64,000 nt of DNA from Pseudomonas citronellolis (GTDB taxonomy: Bacteria > Pseudomonadota > Gammaproteobacteria > Pseudomonadales > Pseudomonadaceae), in contig NZ_FOLS01000002.1 of NCBI RefSeq assembly GCF_900112375.1, forward strand, positions 303,096 to 367,095, given 5' to 3'. How positions within the stretch are numbered: the stretch's first letter is position 1; the number at the start of each line of letters is the position of its first letter. Shown here one piece after another: positions 27,242 to 35,732 of this stretch. A model generated the notes under the pieces. That model did no database searches, was not told the origin of the DNA, and saw only the letters and a program-made list of their open reading frames with translations. Position numbers and translations under genes: made by a program.

Positions 27242-28369
27242 CTACTCGGCCTGCCGGTAAGGCAGCGCCGCCCGCGCCTCCTCGGCGTAGGCGCGGATGC
27301 CGGCGCGTTCCTGGGCGAGGAAGTCATCCACCGCGGCGCGCAGGCCCGGGTGCCCCAGTTGGTGCCAGGAGCGCGTGAGCACCGGCTCGAAGCCGCGGAT
27401 CAGCTTGTGCTCGCCCTGGGCACCAGCATCGAAGCGGCGCAGCCCGGCGGCCAGGGCGTAGTCCAGGCCCTGGTAGAAGCAGGTTTCGAAGTGCAGGCGG
27501 TCGTACTCCGCCAGGCAACCCCAGTAGCGCCCGTAGAGGGTGTCGCCGTCCACCAGACTGAAGGCCATGGCCACCGGCCGTCCGTTGCGGCGGGCGAAGA
27601 CCACGCGGATCGCCTCGCCCATGCGCTCGGCCAGCAGGCTGAAGAACTCCCGCGTCAGATACGGCGCCTGGCCGCGCACCTCGTAAGTGCTGGCATAGCA
27701 GGCATAGACGAAGTCCCAGTCGGCCTCGGCCAGCTCGGGCCCCTCCATCCAGCGGAACTCCATGCCCTGCCCCGCCACCTGCTCGCGCTCCTTGCGCAGT
27801 TGCTTGCGCTTGCGCGAGGCCAGAGCATCGAGGAAGTCCTGGAAATCCCGGTAATCGCGGTTGAACCAGTGGTACTGGCAGCCCAGGCGTTCCAGCCAGC
27901 CGTCCTGCGCGGCGATCAACCCATCGGCGCGCGGATCGGTGAAGTTCACGTGCACGCCGGACCACACGCCTTCCGCAGTGCCCTCGGCCAGCACGCCCAG
28001 CAACTCGGCGATGCCCTCGTCCGTGCCCAGCAGGCGCGCACCGCTCACCGGCGAGAAGGGCACGCCCACCAGCAGCTTGGGGTAGTAGCGGATGCCGGCG
28101 CGCTGGCAGGCGTCCGCCCAGCCCCAGTCGAACACGTATTCGCCGTAGGAATGCGCCTTCACATAGGCCGGCAGCGCCGCGCGCAACCGCCCGGCGTCGT
28201 CGAGCAGCACATGGTGCGCCGGGCGCCAGCCGGTGCGCGCGGTGACGCTGCCGCTGTCCTCCAGGCTGGCGAGGAAGGCATGGCGAAGGAACGGCTGGGC
28301 GTCCGGCAGCAGGGCGTCCCACTGGCCGGGCGCGAGGTCGCCGAGGCGGGAAAGTCTGTGGATAGGCAT
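27242..28369 (-). CDS. N-acyltransferase of the COG3146/DUF482 family (GNAT-like)
   Basis: This 375-residue soluble protein belongs to a bacterial family annotated as peptidoglycan-related or BioF2-like N-acyltransferases, with a GNAT-type fold. Conserved parts are QPFLRHAFLASLEDSGSV near the N-terminus, HSYGEYVFDWGWADA, SRKRKQLRKERE, and the C-terminal FETCFYQGLDYALAAGL followed by GAQGEHKLIRGF. The acceptor is not known for most members. The ATG at 28367-28369 starts directly at the conserved region; longer in-frame options add an unrelated GC-rich stretch. It is divergent from the small hypothetical gene at 28581 over 211 bases. Confidence 0.85.
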   Translation of the reverse strand: MPIHRLSRLGDLAPGQWDALLPDAQPFLRHAFLASLEDSGSVTARTGWRPAHHVLLDDAGRLRAALPAYVKAHSYGEYVFDWGWADACQRAGIRYYPKLLVGVPFSPVSGARLLGTDEGIAELLGVLAEGTAEGVWSGVHVNFTDPRADGLIAAQDGWLERLGCQYHWFNRDYRDFQDFLDALASRKRKQLRKEREQVAGQGMEFRWMEGPELAEADWDFVYACYASTYEVRGQAPYLTREFFSLLAERMGEAIRVVFARRNGRPVAMAFSLVDGDTLYGRYWGCLAEYDRLHFETCFYQGLDYALAAGLRRFDAGAQGEHKLIRGFEPVLTRSWHQLGHPGLRAAVDDFLAQERAGIRAYAEEARAALPYRQAE

Positions 28370-28580
28370 GCCGACAGTCTGGCGCCGGGCGCGGCGGAAG
28401 AAAAGTGCCGCGGCGCCCTTCGTCGCCCCGTCCTTGCACGGCCGGCCCGCTGTTCTAAGGTGGGGATACGCGAAAGCACAGGCCCCGTCCCCGGCGGGAC
28501 AGCCACGCCAGAGCGGCGCGGCGCCTGGCGCCGGCAATGGCGCAGGCGGCGCCCCCTGGCCCGACAGCGAGGTCCATGCC

Positions 28581-28832
28581 ATGCAAACCCTGCAATGCAC
28601 CCATCGCGACTACACCATCATCGCCCGTGTCTTCGAACACCCGGGGCTGCCCACGCCCTATGCCGGCGGCTGCCAGATCATCGCCCCGGACGGACGCAGC
28701 ACGCGGCGCCAGCCGCTGCCGACGAAGATGGCCTTCCTCGCCGATCTGGACGCCGCGCAGCACGCCTCCATCGCCCACGGCAAGTGGCTGGTGGACCAGA
28801 GCCTGGACAGCGACCGCGACCTGTTCCACTAG
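28581..28832 (+). CDS. Small soluble hypothetical protein
   Basis: I do not recognise this 83-residue protein. It has no signal peptide or membrane segment. It begins MQTLQCTHRDYTIIARV and ends with an acidic DSDRDLFH. The middle (YAGGCQIIAPDGRSTRRQP) resembles a small beta-sheet with a turn. GAGG lies nine bases before the ATG and codon use matches the neighbours, so expression is likely. It is convergent with the glycosyltransferase gene, with three bases between the stop codons. Nothing in the context points to a role. Confidence 0.7.
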   Translation: MQTLQCTHRDYTIIARVFEHPGLPTPYAGGCQIIAPDGRSTRRQPLPTKMAFLADLDAAQHASIAHGKWLVDQSLDSDRDLFH

Positions 28833-28835
28833 GCC

Positions 28836-29864
28836 TCAGTCGGCCAGGACCTCGGCCTCGACCACCCCGCCCGGCTCGCCGAGCGGCCGCTGCAGGGCCA
28901 GGAACTGTTGCGCCGAGAGCCGCCAGGACTGCCCGGCGGCCCACTCGGCGCAGGCCTGGCGGTCCAGCGCCAGGGCGCGCAGGCAGGCCTTGCCCAGGTC
29001 GGGATCGATGGCCCCGGTGACGCCCTCCTCCAGCACGTCCAGCGGGCCCGGCACCGGGAAGGCAGCCACCGGCGTGCCGCAGGCCAGGGCCTCGTACATC
29101 ACCAGGCCGAGGGTGTCGGTGCGCGAAGGGAACACCAGCACACTGGCCCCGCGATAGGCCTCGGCCAGGGCCTCGCCATGGCGGTAGCCGAGGAATTCCA
29201 CCTGGGGATAACGCGCCTGCAGCTCGCCGCGTGACGGGCCGTCGCCCACCACCCGCTTGAGCCCGGGCAGGTCCAGGTCGAGGAAGGCTTCCAGATTCTT
29301 CTCCGGCGCCAGGCGCCCGACATAGAGGAACACCGGGCCCTCGGCGGGTCCCGTTCCCGCCTGGAATTGCGTGGTATCCACACCCTTGCGCCACAGTTCC
29401 AAGGCCTGCACGCCCCAGTCGGTGAAGGCGCCGCGCATGCGCTCGCTGCTCACCAGCACTGCTGCGCTGGGCGCGTGAAAGCGGCGCAGCATGGCATAGC
29501 CGAAGGACAGCGGCAGCCAGGGCCAGCGGTTGTTCAGGTATTCCGGGAAGCGCGTGTGGATCGCCGTAGTGAAGGCCAGGCCGCGGCGCAACAGCCAGCG
29601 CCGCGCGGCCCAGCCCAACGGGCCCTCGGTGGCCAGGTGCACGCAGTCCGGGGCGAAGGCCTCGATGGCCGGGCCGACCTTCCACAGGTCCCAGGCCAGG
29701 GGGATTTCCGGGTAGCTAGGGCAGGGCCGGCTGCGGAACTCGGCCGGCGACAGCAGGCGTACCTGGTGCCCCATCGCTTCCAGTTCGGCGACCAGCGCGC
29801 GCAGGCTGGTCACCACGCCGTTCACCTGCGGCGCCCAGGCGTCGCTGACGATCAGCAGCCTCAT
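28836..29864 (-). CDS. Glycosyltransferase, GT4-type
   Basis: This 342-residue retaining glycosyltransferase has two Rossmann domains. The N-terminal acceptor domain begins MRLLIVSDAWAPQVNGVV, and the C-terminal donor domain shows YVGRLAPEKN and the Glu-rich motif SRTDTLGLVMYEALACGTP. This is typical of the bacterial GDP-mannose-dependent or SqdX-like glycolipid transferases. Its ATG overlaps the TGA of the original phosphatase frame (ATGA), showing that the two genes evolved as a coupled pair. In the present sequence the phosphatase stops early at an amber codon, so ribosomes that terminate there would be 80 bases short of this start. The acceptor is unknown; a membrane lipid is plausible. 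Confidence 0.88.
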   Translation of the reverse strand: MRLLIVSDAWAPQVNGVVTSLRALVAELEAMGHQVRLLSPAEFRSRPCPSYPEIPLAWDLWKVGPAIEAFAPDCVHLATEGPLGWAARRWLLRRGLAFTTAIHTRFPEYLNNRWPWLPLSFGYAMLRRFHAPSAAVLVSSERMRGAFTDWGVQALELWRKGVDTTQFQAGTGPAEGPVFLYVGRLAPEKNLEAFLDLDLPGLKRVVGDGPSRGELQARYPQVEFLGYRHGEALAEAYRGASVLVFPSRTDTLGLVMYEALACGTPVAAFPVPGPLDVLEEGVTGAIDPDLGKACLRALALDRQACAEWAAGQSWRLSAQQFLALQRPLGEPGGVVEAEVLAD

Positions 29865-29944
29865 ACCGCCGGCTCGGCGACGATGGCCTCGCTGGCGCCC
29901 TGGAGCTGCTCCTCGGCCAGGCGGTAGAGCTGGATGCTACCGTC
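29861..29944 (-). pseudogene. Detached 3' end of the metallophosphatase frame
   Basis: These 27 sense codons plus TGA continue the phosphatase reading frame beyond the amber codon without any gap. They encode DGSIQLYRLAEEQLQ followed by an Ala- and Glu-rich end. The final TGA overlaps the glycosyltransferase ATG. It is either the relic of a recently shortened gene or a readthrough extension. Confidence 0.65.
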
Positions 29945-30673
29945 CTAGTGCTCGATCAGCGCCGTGCAGGACTCCACCCAGTCGCCGCAGTTGAGGTACT
30001 CCACCTCGCCGATCCGGCGGATCTCCGCGTGGTGGATATGCCCGCAAACCACGCCGTTCAGCCCACGCTTGTGGACTTCGTGGGCGATCGCCTCCTCGAA
30101 GTCGCTGATGAAGTTCACCGCGGTCTTCACCTTGTGCTTCAGGTACGCCGAAAGCGACCAGTAGCCATAGCCGTAGCGGCTGCGCCAGTGGTTCAGCCAG
30201 CGGTTGAGGGTCAGGGTGAACTCGTAGGCCGAGTCGCCGAGGAACGCCAGCCAGCGGTGGTAGCGGGTGATGACGTCGAACTGGTCGCCGTGGATCACCA
30301 GCAGGCGGCGGCCGTCGGCGGTGGTGTGCTCGATCTCGTCGACCAGGCGGATGTTGCCCAGCAGCAGCGTGGAATAGCGGCGCAGGAACTCGTCGTGGTT
30401 GCCGGTGACGTAGATCACCTCGGTGCCGCGCTTGCTCATGGTCAGCAGGCGGCGGATCACGTTGGTGTGCGCCTGCGGCCAGTAGATGCCGCCGCGCAGC
30501 TTCCAGCCGTCGATGATGTCGCCCACCAGGTAGATGCGCTCGGCGTGGTAGCGCTTGAGGAAGCCCGCCAGGTGCTCGGCCTGGCAGTCGCGCGTGCCTA
30601 GGTGGACGTCGGATATCCACAGGGTGCGCACCCGTTGTTTCTTGGTCGGCATCAGGCGTTGGGCGCTGGTCAT
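29945..30673 (-). CDS. LpxH-like metallophosphatase, ended early by an in-frame amber codon
   Basis: This calcineurin-fold phosphatase resembles UDP-2,3-diacylglucosamine diphosphatase paralogues. All metal motifs are present: SDVHLG (Asp22, His24), GDIID (51-55), GNHDE (91-95), HGDQFD and GHIHH (211-215). The frame stops after 242 residues at TAG (29945-29947). The same frame then stays open for 27 codons (DGSIQLYRLAEEQ and onward) to a TGA at 29861-29863 that overlaps the glycosyltransferase start. The TAG therefore looks like a single-base change, probably from TGG. The catalytic core is intact, so the protein may still work. GGAGG lies six bases before the ATG (30671-30673). Confidence 0.88.
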   Translation of the reverse strand: MTSAQRLMPTKKQRVRTLWISDVHLGTRDCQAEHLAGFLKRYHAERIYLVGDIIDGWKLRGGIYWPQAHTNVIRRLLTMSKRGTEVIYVTGNHDEFLRRYSTLLLGNIRLVDEIEHTTADGRRLLVIHGDQFDVITRYHRWLAFLGDSAYEFTLTLNRWLNHWRSRYGYGYWSLSAYLKHKVKTAVNFISDFEEAIAHEVHKRGLNGVVCGHIHHAEIRRIGEVEYLNCGDWVESCTALIEH

Positions 30674-30797
30674 GGGCGGCCTCCGGCGGGGTTTAGTCGA
30701 TTTTCCGGCCCGGCGGTGACCCGCGCGTGACAGCCGCGCGACAGTCCCGTGACAGCCTGCGCCGCGCTAGACTGTGGGCCTGCCCCCGGAGCCCGCC

Positions 30798-31559
30798 ATG
30801 AGTCAGATCCTCTCCCTGCGCCGCTACAGCCACGAGCACCTCGCCCACAGCCACGACCACGCGCAACTGGTCCTGGGGCTGTCCGGCGACCTGGAATTCG
30901 AGGTCGGCGGCCTGGGCAGCCGCGTCACCCGCCAGCACTTCGCGGTGGTGCCGCGCGGCACGCACCACGCCTGCGCCGCCCCCGGCGGCAGCCAGTGCCT
31001 GGTGTTCGACCTGGAAGACGAGGACCTGCTGCTGCGCGGCCTGGGCGAGCACGCGCAGAGCATCCGCCGCCTGCTGGAACGCCCCGCCGCCCTGGCCCTG
31101 AACCCGGCCCAGGGGCAACTGGTGCACTGGCTGGCCGCCAGCCCCCTGCAGGACCCGGTGATCGCCCGCCAGGGCGCCCTGCTGCTGCTCGCCAGCCTGG
31201 CCGGCATGCACGCCGCCGAGGAGCCGTCGCGCCTGCCGCTGGCCAGCCTGGACGCCTACGTCGAGCGCCACGCCGGGCACCCGCTGCAGGTCGCCGACCT
31301 GGCGCGTCTGGCCGGGCTGTCGGCGGCGCGCTTCCACGCCCGCTTCCTCGCCGAGACCGGACAGACGCCCATGGACTACGTGCGCCAGCGCCGCCTGCAA
31401 CTGGGCCGCGAACTGCTCTGCGCCACGCACCTGGCGGTGGGAGAGATCGCCGCGCGGGTCGGCTATGCCTCGCAGAGCGCCTTCACCGCCGCCCTGGTCC
31501 GCCAGTTCGGCAGCACGCCGCGGCAGATCCGCCGCGAGGCGCGCGACAATTCCCGCTAG
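30798..31559 (+). CDS. AraC-family transcriptional regulator
   Basis: This 253-residue regulator has an N-terminal cupin-like sensing region with several His residues (SHEHLAHSHDHAQL, about 12-25) and a C-terminal AraC DNA-binding domain of two helix-turn-helix units (about 155-250). Landmarks are VADLARLAGLSAARFHARF and IAARVGYASQSAFTAALVRQFG with TPRQIR at the end. The His-rich beginning resembles cupin regulators that bind a metal or a small polar ligand. GGAG lies eight bases before the ATG at 30798. No obvious target is adjacent apart from csaA and the EamA permease downstream; control of the permease, as seen with other AraC/EamA pairs, is possible. Confidence 0.9.
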   Translation: MSQILSLRRYSHEHLAHSHDHAQLVLGLSGDLEFEVGGLGSRVTRQHFAVVPRGTHHACAAPGGSQCLVFDLEDEDLLLRGLGEHAQSIRRLLERPAALALNPAQGQLVHWLAASPLQDPVIARQGALLLLASLAGMHAAEEPSRLPLASLDAYVERHAGHPLQVADLARLAGLSAARFHARFLAETGQTPMDYVRQRRLQLGRELLCATHLAVGEIAARVGYASQSAFTAALVRQFGSTPRQIRREARDNSR

Positions 31560-31636
31560 CCGCGCGACAGACAAACGCCCTGCCACGCCCTAGACTGCCG
31601 CTCCATCATTGAGAAGATGAACTGAGGAGATCGGCG

Positions 31637-31978
31637 ATGTCGGCAGAGACCATCGAGTGGCAGGATTTCGAGCGCGTCGAACTGCGCGTGGGCACCATCG
31701 TCCACGCCGAACCCAACAGCAAGGCGCGCAAGCCGGCGTACATCCTGCAGGTCGACCTCGGCCCGCTGGGGCTGAAGACCTCCAGCGCGCAGATCACCGC
31801 GCACTATTCCCTCGACGAACTGCTCGGCCGCCAGGTCCTGTGCGTCTGCAACTTCGCCCCCAAGTCCATCGCCGGGGTGCGCTCGGAAGTGCTGGTCACC
31901 GGCGTCTACGACAGCGACGACAAAGTGGTGCTGGCCGGCTTCGACAAGCCGCTGCCCAACGGCGCGCGCCTGGCCTGA
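31637..31978 (+). CDS. csaA: tRNA-binding/chaperone protein CsaA
   Basis: This 113-residue protein has a single OB-fold tRNA-binding domain of the CsaA type. Motifs are FERVELRVGTIVHAE, KARKPAYILQVDLG, SSAQIT and CNFAPKSIAGVRSEVLV. CsaA of Bacillus has chaperone activity and binds SecA and preproteins; in other bacteria a role in tRNA handling is assumed. It would act as a cytoplasmic homodimer. GAGGAG precedes the ATG by eight bases. It stands between the AraC gene and the EamA permease on the same strand, with short gaps that allow one transcript. Confidence 0.93.
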   Translation: MSAETIEWQDFERVELRVGTIVHAEPNSKARKPAYILQVDLGPLGLKTSSAQITAHYSLDELLGRQVLCVCNFAPKSIAGVRSEVLVTGVYDSDDKVVLAGFDKPLPNGARLA

Positions 31979-32042
31979 GGCCTTTCACCGCCGGGCGACT
32001 GGCCCATCGAGCACCTGCGATCCTGCGATAGATAGAGAAGCA

Positions 32043-32906
32043 ATGCGCGTTCCCCGACTGACACCCCGCTCGGCCCTGATCGGCCTGCACGTAGGCGCCC
32101 TGATGTTCGGCCTGAGCGGCATCTTCGGCAAACTCATCCTCGCCGCCCCGCTGGTGATCGTCTTCGGCCGCGCGCTGTTCGGCCTGGCGGCGCTGGGCGG
32201 CGCCTTCGCCGGGCACCTGGCGGCGCAACCGCGGCCAAGCCTGCGCCAGGCCGCCGCGCTGGCCGGCAGCGGGCTGCTGCTGTGCGCGCACTGGCTGACC
32301 TTCTTCCTCGCGGTGAAGGTGGGCAACGTCGCCGTGGCCACCCTGGGTTTCGCCAGCTTCCCGGCCTTCACCGTGCTGCTGGAAGGGCTGCTGTTCCGCG
32401 AACGCATCCGCCGCGCCGAGTACCTGGTGGTGGGGCTGGTGTGCCTGGGCCTGGTGCTGGTGACGCCGAACCTGGACTTCAGCCAGGGCGCCACCGCCGG
32501 GCTGTTCTGGGGCATAGTCTCGGGCCTGCTGTTCGCCCTGCTGTCGCTGGCCAACCGCGCCAGCGTTCGCGGGCTGGACCCGATCCTCTCGGCCTTCGCG
32601 CAGAACCTCACCATCGTCCTCTGCCTGGCGCCGCTGGCGCTGTTCGAACTGCCCGCGGTGCGGGCGCTGGACTGGTTGTGGCTGGTGCTGCTGGGGGTAC
32701 TGTGCACGGGCGTGGCGCACAGCCTGTTCGTCGCCAGCCTGCAGCTGATCAAGGCGCGCACCGCGGCGGTGATCTTCGCCCTGGAGCCGGTCTACGGCAT
32801 TGCCTTCGCCGCCGTACTGTTCGGCGAGCAGCCGAGCCTGCGGATGCTGGCCGGTGGCGCGCTGATCATCTTCGCCACCTTTCTCAGTGCGCGGAGTGCG
32901 GCTTAG
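32043..32906 (+). CDS. EamA/DMT-superfamily permease
   Basis: This 287-residue inner-membrane transporter has ten predicted segments in two EamA repeats. Clear marks are IGLHVGALMFGLSGIFGKL at the start, LLLCAHWLTFFLAVKVG, and the end of the second repeat (TAAVIFALEPVYGIAFAAVLFGE). It is the third EamA protein in the window and is not closely similar to the two at 18-20 kb. It may export an amino acid or related metabolite. The start at 32043 follows a GAGAAG ribosome site. It is 64 bases after csaA and could share its transcript. The downstream gap is filled with repeats. Confidence 0.87.
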   Translation: MRVPRLTPRSALIGLHVGALMFGLSGIFGKLILAAPLVIVFGRALFGLAALGGAFAGHLAAQPRPSLRQAAALAGSGLLLCAHWLTFFLAVKVGNVAVATLGFASFPAFTVLLEGLLFRERIRRAEYLVVGLVCLGLVLVTPNLDFSQGATAGLFWGIVSGLLFALLSLANRASVRGLDPILSAFAQNLTIVLCLAPLALFELPAVRALDWLWLVLLGVLCTGVAHSLFVASLQLIKARTAAVIFALEPVYGIAFAAVLFGEQPSLRMLAGGALIIFATFLSARSAA

Positions 32907-32924
32907 CCTGTGTTGCCGGGACGT

Positions 32925-33250
32925 CCGGCGTGGCCGGTGAATCCAATCGCGGACGGAGTCCGCTCCTACGCCCGTGCTTCCCTGGAGCTGTAGGAGCAAC
33001 TGTCTTGCCCAGCGCACCGGGGCGCTTTTCGTAGGATGGGTTGAGCCTGCGATACCCATCGGACCATGGCGATGGGTATCGCTTCGCTCAACGCCATCCT
33101 GCGGGGCACTGCCGGAAGGTGCAGGACTCTGTCCGCGATTCGGCGAATACGCCGTAGACGTTTCAGGATGGCTCCGGACTCAGCCCCGCTCCGAACGGCC
33201 CCCTCTCCCTCCGGGAGAGGGCTGGGGTGAGGGCATGATTCCGCTCCAAT
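32925..33250. repeat. Shuffled partial composite repeat; content of the 32907-33384 gap
   Basis: This 478-base gap carries modules seen in the two full composite repeats, but in another order. It has a REP-like unit with GCGGACGGAGTCCGCTCCTAC (about 32948), GCCCGTGCTTCCCTG (32971-32985), GTAGGAGCAACTGTCTTGCC (32989-33008), a GTAGGATGGG palindrome (33030-33103), a REP remnant with CTCTGTCCGCGATTCGGCG, and a CCCTCTCCCTCCGGGAGAGGG hairpin (about 33201-33221). The rest, to 33384, shows nothing I recognise. Confidence 0.75.
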
Positions 33251-33384
33251 AGCGTCGGGAAAAATAAGAAGGCCGCCCCGCAGCATGCGTAACCCGACTC
33301 CTTGCCCTGGGGAGGGATTGCCAAGGACTCACCGCACGATTGCCTGCGAAGCGGCCTGTTCGGTCCGGCCCGGGGCCGGTTGTT

Positions 33385-33870
33385 TCAGTTGATGCTGTAG
33401 CCTCGCCCATTCAGGCAGGCACCCAGCGCCCGCCGGTAGGTATCCGCCACGCCCGGCACCGGCGCCTGGCTGGCCGCGGCCGGGTCGAAGCCGCTCTGGC
33501 CCACGGCCCAGGTGTGGCACTCGTAGCGGTCACGGCTCTGCTGGTCGGGCGTCTGCCCGCGCGCCGGGTAGGCGATCACGTCGTAGCTCACCCCCGCCGG
33601 AGCCTGCTGCACCGCCGGCGGCGGCTCCACCACCACGTATTCGCGGCGGTCGGCGTTCCACAGGTAGTAGGTGCCCGCGGCGACGAAATAGAGCGCGCTA
33701 CCGATCCACAGCGACCGTGCGTAATCCGGCAGGCCGTGGCCATGCCCGGGGCCCGGCCCCCAGCCATGCCCCGGGCCGGGACCATAACCGGGCGGCCCGG
33801 CCACGGCGGCGGCCGACAGGCTCAGGGCCAGGACAGCGGCGATCGACTTGAGCACAGCTTGCGACGACAT
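33385..33870 (-). CDS. Exported Gly/Pro/His-rich protein (DUF6515-like)
   Basis: This 161-residue protein has a signal peptide (to about AAAVA, residue 24), then a Gly-Pro-His repeat tract (GPPGYGPGPGHGWGPGPG), a hydrophobic segment (LWIGSALYFVAAGTYYLW) and a C-terminal domain. The last part, with RDRYECHTWAVGQSGFDP and a paired Cys near the end (LGACLNGRGY), is a motif I know from small Pseudomonas envelope proteins of unknown function. It may span or associate with a membrane, with the two Cys residues forming a disulfide. The ATG at 33868-33870 has GGAGGT nine bases upstream. It is a single gene between a repeat cluster and the sugar-acid operon. Confidence 0.8.
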   Translation of the reverse strand: MSSQAVLKSIAAVLALSLSAAAVAGPPGYGPGPGHGWGPGPGHGHGLPDYARSLWIGSALYFVAAGTYYLWNADRREYVVVEPPPAVQQAPAGVSYDVIAYPARGQTPDQQSRDRYECHTWAVGQSGFDPAAASQAPVPGVADTYRRALGACLNGRGYSIN

Positions 33871-34030
33871 CTTGATTGCACCTCCGGACACGGGCGCCCA
33901 AGCGCCCGCCTTTCATGGTGCCTATCATCGCTCGTCCGGGGCCTGTCGGTTGTCAGCGCTTGGTAAAGACTGGGTAAAACAACCGATACATCGCCCGCCG
34001 GCGCGGGCGATGCAGCCGATGGCGGGGCGG

Positions 34031-35602
34031 CTAGAGGGGCTCGCGGCTGGCGACACCATCCACCAGGCGGGTGATGCCCAGCGGGTTGGCGTCCTTGAGG
34101 GCGGGGGGTAGCAGTGCGTCGGGGTAGTTCTGGTAGCACACCGGGCGCAGGAAGCGGTCGATGGCCAGGGTGCCCACCGAGGTGCCGCGGGCGTCCGAGG
34201 TGGCCGGATAGGGGCCGCCGTGGACCATGGCGTCGCAGACTTCCACGCCGGTCGGGTAGCCGTTGAGCAGCAGGCGCCCGGCCTTGCGTTCGAGCAGGGG
34301 CACCAGGGCGGCGAAGCGCGAGAGGTCCTCCGGCTCGGCTATCAGGGTTGCGGTGAGCTGGCCGCGCAGCCCCTGCAGAGCACGCTGCAGTTCGGCGGCA
34401 TCGGCCACTTCGACGACCACGGTGACCGGGCCGAAGACCTCCTCCTGCAGCAGTTCATCCCCCTCTATCAGCAGGCGCGCGTCGGCCTGGAACAGCTGTG
34501 GCAATGCCTGGCGGCCCTGCTGCGGCTGGCCGGCCAGGTGGCGGATGCCGGGGTGCGCGTGCAGGGCGGCGATGCCGCGTTCGTAGCTCTTCAGGGTGCC
34601 GGCGTTGAGCATGGTCTGCGCCGGCTGGTCGGCCATGCGCCCGGCGAGGCTGGCGACGAAGGCGGAGAACTCGGCCGAGGCGATGCCGATCACCAGGCCG
34701 GGGTTGGTGCAGAACTGCCCGCAGCCCAGCACCACCGAAGCGGCCAGGTCCGCTGCCACCTGCTCGCCGCGCGCCGCCAACGCCGCCGGCAGCGCCAGCA
34801 CCGGGTTGATGCTGCTCATCTCGGCGAACACCGGGATCGGCTGCGGCCGGGCCGCGGCCAGGTCGCACAGCGCGCGGCCGCCCTTGAGCGAGCCGGTGAA
34901 GCCGACGGCCTGGATCGCCGGGTGCTTGACCAACTGTTCGCCGACGCCGCCGCCGTAGATCATGTTGAACACTCCGGCCGGCATGCCGGTGGCCTGCGCT
35001 GCGCGGACGATGGCCGAAGCGACGTGCTCGGCGGTCGCCATGTGTCCGCTGTGGGCCTTGAACACCACCGGGCAACCGGCGGCCAGCGCCGCTGCGGTGT
35101 CGCCGCCGGCGGTGGAGAACGCCAGCGGGAAGTTGCTGGCGCCGAACACCGCCACCGGGCCGACGCCGATGCGGCACTGGCGCAGGTCCGGACGCGGCAG
35201 CGGCTGGCGTTCCGGCAGCGCGCGGTCGATGCGCGCGCCGTGGTAGTCGCCGCGGCGCAGCACCTGGGCGAACAGGCGCAGCTGGTTGCTGGTGCGAGCG
35301 CGCTCGCCCTGGATACGCGCCGCCGGCAAGGCGGTCTCGCGGCAGACGATGGCGATGAAGTCCTCGCCCAGGGCATCCAGATCGGCGGCGATGGCGTCGA
35401 GGAATTCGGCGCGGCGCGCGTCGGGCAGCGCGCGGTAGGCCGGGAAGGCCGCTTCGGCGGCGAGCGCGGCGGCGTCCACCTCTTCCGGGGTGGCCTGGTG
35501 GAAGCTGTAGGGCAGCGCCTCGCCGGTGCCGGCGTCGAGGCTTTGCAGGGTCAGGTTGCCCTGGGCGGTGCGTGCGCCGCCGATGAAGTTGTGTCCGAAC
35601 AT
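34031..35602 (-). CDS. NAD(P)-dependent aldehyde dehydrogenase, alpha-ketoglutaric semialdehyde type
   Basis: This 523-residue aldehyde dehydrogenase probably converts 2,5-dioxopentanoate (alpha-ketoglutaric semialdehyde) to 2-oxoglutarate. The catalytic nucleophile is Cys298 in GCGQFCTNPG and the general base Glu261 in FAEMSSINP. The FGASNFPLAFSTAGGD cofactor loop is characteristic of the family of large semialdehyde dehydrogenases used in glucarate, galactarate and pentose oxidation. AGGAG lies six bases before the ATG (35600-35602). It is the last gene of the minus-strand cluster GguC-like, MFS, UxaA-like, ALDH, so it would complete a non-phosphorylative pathway into the TCA cycle. Confidence 0.9.
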   Translation of the reverse strand: MFGHNFIGGARTAQGNLTLQSLDAGTGEALPYSFHQATPEEVDAAALAAEAAFPAYRALPDARRAEFLDAIAADLDALGEDFIAIVCRETALPAARIQGERARTSNQLRLFAQVLRRGDYHGARIDRALPERQPLPRPDLRQCRIGVGPVAVFGASNFPLAFSTAGGDTAAALAAGCPVVFKAHSGHMATAEHVASAIVRAAQATGMPAGVFNMIYGGGVGEQLVKHPAIQAVGFTGSLKGGRALCDLAAARPQPIPVFAEMSSINPVLALPAALAARGEQVAADLAASVVLGCGQFCTNPGLVIGIASAEFSAFVASLAGRMADQPAQTMLNAGTLKSYERGIAALHAHPGIRHLAGQPQQGRQALPQLFQADARLLIEGDELLQEEVFGPVTVVVEVADAAELQRALQGLRGQLTATLIAEPEDLSRFAALVPLLERKAGRLLLNGYPTGVEVCDAMVHGGPYPATSDARGTSVGTLAIDRFLRPVCYQNYPDALLPPALKDANPLGITRLVDGVASREPL

Positions 35603-35732
35603 GCTGGTCTCCTGCAAAAGATTGCCAGGCCTCGTGAGCCTGGCGCGGCCCCGGAGGGCGTGAGAAGTGGGGCGTGATGCCCGCTGGGAAGAGGCCGGCG
35701 GGCGCGGGTGGGCGCCCGTCGGTGACGGCGGA

